From: Altererythrobacter sp.
GTDB taxonomy: Bacteria > Pseudomonadota > Alphaproteobacteria > Sphingomonadales > Sphingomonadaceae
Direction: 5' to 3'
DNA length: 6,113 bases
Assembly: GCA_024636575.1 (NCBI GenBank)
Contig: JAGXGU010000137.1
Location: forward strand, 1 to 6,113
The translations under genes and the position numbers were made by a program. The notes under the pieces are model-generated. The model did no database searches. It was not told the origin of the DNA and worked only from the letters and a program-made list of their open reading frames with translations. Of this stretch, positions 5,794-6,113 are shown in pieces; within the stretch, counting starts at the first letter, position 1, and the number at the start of each line of letters is the position of its first letter.

Positions 5794-6113
5794 AGTCGTG
5801 CCGCTTTGCAGAAGGCCGCGATTCTGTCCACGTCCTTCACGCCGGGCGCGCTTTCCACGCCGGAGGAAATATCGACCAGCGCCGCGCCGGTTGCCCGGAT
5901 TGCTTCGCCGACGTTGTCCGCAGTCAGCCCGCCCGCCAAACCCCACGGCAGTTGGCCGTCATATTTGGCGAGCAGTCGCCAGTCGAACCGCAGGCCCATG
6001 CCCCCGGGAATGGCCGAGCCTTTGGGTGTCCTGGCATCGAACAGGATGAAATCGGCGGCTCCGGCATAGGAACCGGCGCGCTCGATATCCGCGGCGGAGG
6101 ACACCGCCAGCAC
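5790..6113 (-). CDS. trpF: Phosphoribosylanthranilate isomerase, C-terminal part (cut by window edge)
   Basis: The window holds only the last 107 residues, about half of a usual TrpF (around 200-210); the start lies beyond the right edge. The enzyme is a cytosolic TIM barrel that converts phosphoribosylanthranilate to the ribulose form (CdRP) by an Amadori rearrangement. Visible family motifs (fragment numbering) are DFILFDAR (21-28) with the catalytic aspartate Asp26, PGGMGLRFDW (36-45), the phosphate-binding LAGGL (59-63) and VDISSGVE (80-87), then the C-terminal GVKDVDRIAAF (91-101). The other catalytic residue, an N-terminal cysteine, is outside the window. The first codon here is an internal GTG and not a start. 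Met39 stands where homologues usually carry a small or polar residue (Asn, Ser or Thr) in the GGxG loop. This is the first gene of the coupled trpF-trpB-orf80-trpA series seen here. Confidence 0.94.
   Translation of the reverse strand: MLAVSSAADIERAGSYAGAADFILFDARTPKGSAIPGGMGLRFDWRLLAKYDGQLPWGLAGGLTADNVGEAIRATGAALVDISSGVESAPGVKDVDRIAAFCKAARL

Noticed and set aside
5794..5946. 51-codon N-terminal extension of trpB
   Set aside because: It lies inside trpF and is Arg/Gly-rich with no TrpB similarity; the ATG at 5793 fits the ATGA overlap and family start.

Overview
This window looks like a housekeeping stretch of an alphaproteobacterial chromosome, most likely a sphingomonad or Erythrobacter-type relative. 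The reasons are the high GC content (roughly 60-65% outside one short segment), GC-rich third positions, and the gene order trpF-trpB-trpA-accD-folC, which is a known Alphaproteobacteria arrangement. The species call is inference; no search was possible.

Layout. On the + strand, bases 44-1393 encode a 12-helix major facilitator protein of the AmpG (muropeptide permease) type. All remaining genes are on the - strand and are read from right to left: trpF (partial, cut by the right edge), trpB, a small unrecognised membrane-protein gene (called orf80 here), trpA, accD and folC. The first three - strand junctions (trpF/trpB, trpB/orf80, orf80/trpA) are all 4-base ATGA stop/start overlaps. trpA and accD are 10 bases apart, and the trpA stop lies over the accD ribosome binding site. 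accD and folC are 19 bases apart. folC and the permease gene converge and share the palindrome CTAG as their two stop codons, so no intergenic DNA separates them. No intergenic stretch exceeds 50 bases and almost everything is coding.

How the genes work together. TrpF, TrpB and TrpA carry out three of the last four steps of tryptophan synthesis: isomerisation of phosphoribosylanthranilate, then the alpha and beta reactions of tryptophan synthase (TrpC, which acts between them, is not here). AccD is the beta carboxyltransferase subunit of acetyl-CoA carboxylase, the first step of fatty acid synthesis. FolC makes dihydrofolate and adds glutamates to folates. The spacing suggests one polycistronic, translationally coupled transcript, with a promoter to the right of the window.

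The one out-of-place element is orf80. It encodes 80 residues with two predicted membrane helices, is about 47% GC, has codon use unlike its neighbours, and is set exactly between the two tryptophan synthase subunit genes with ATGA overlaps at both ends. It is the best candidate for something undescribed. The rest is conserved biosynthetic machinery; I see no RNA genes, CRISPR arrays, insertion sequences or defence system.
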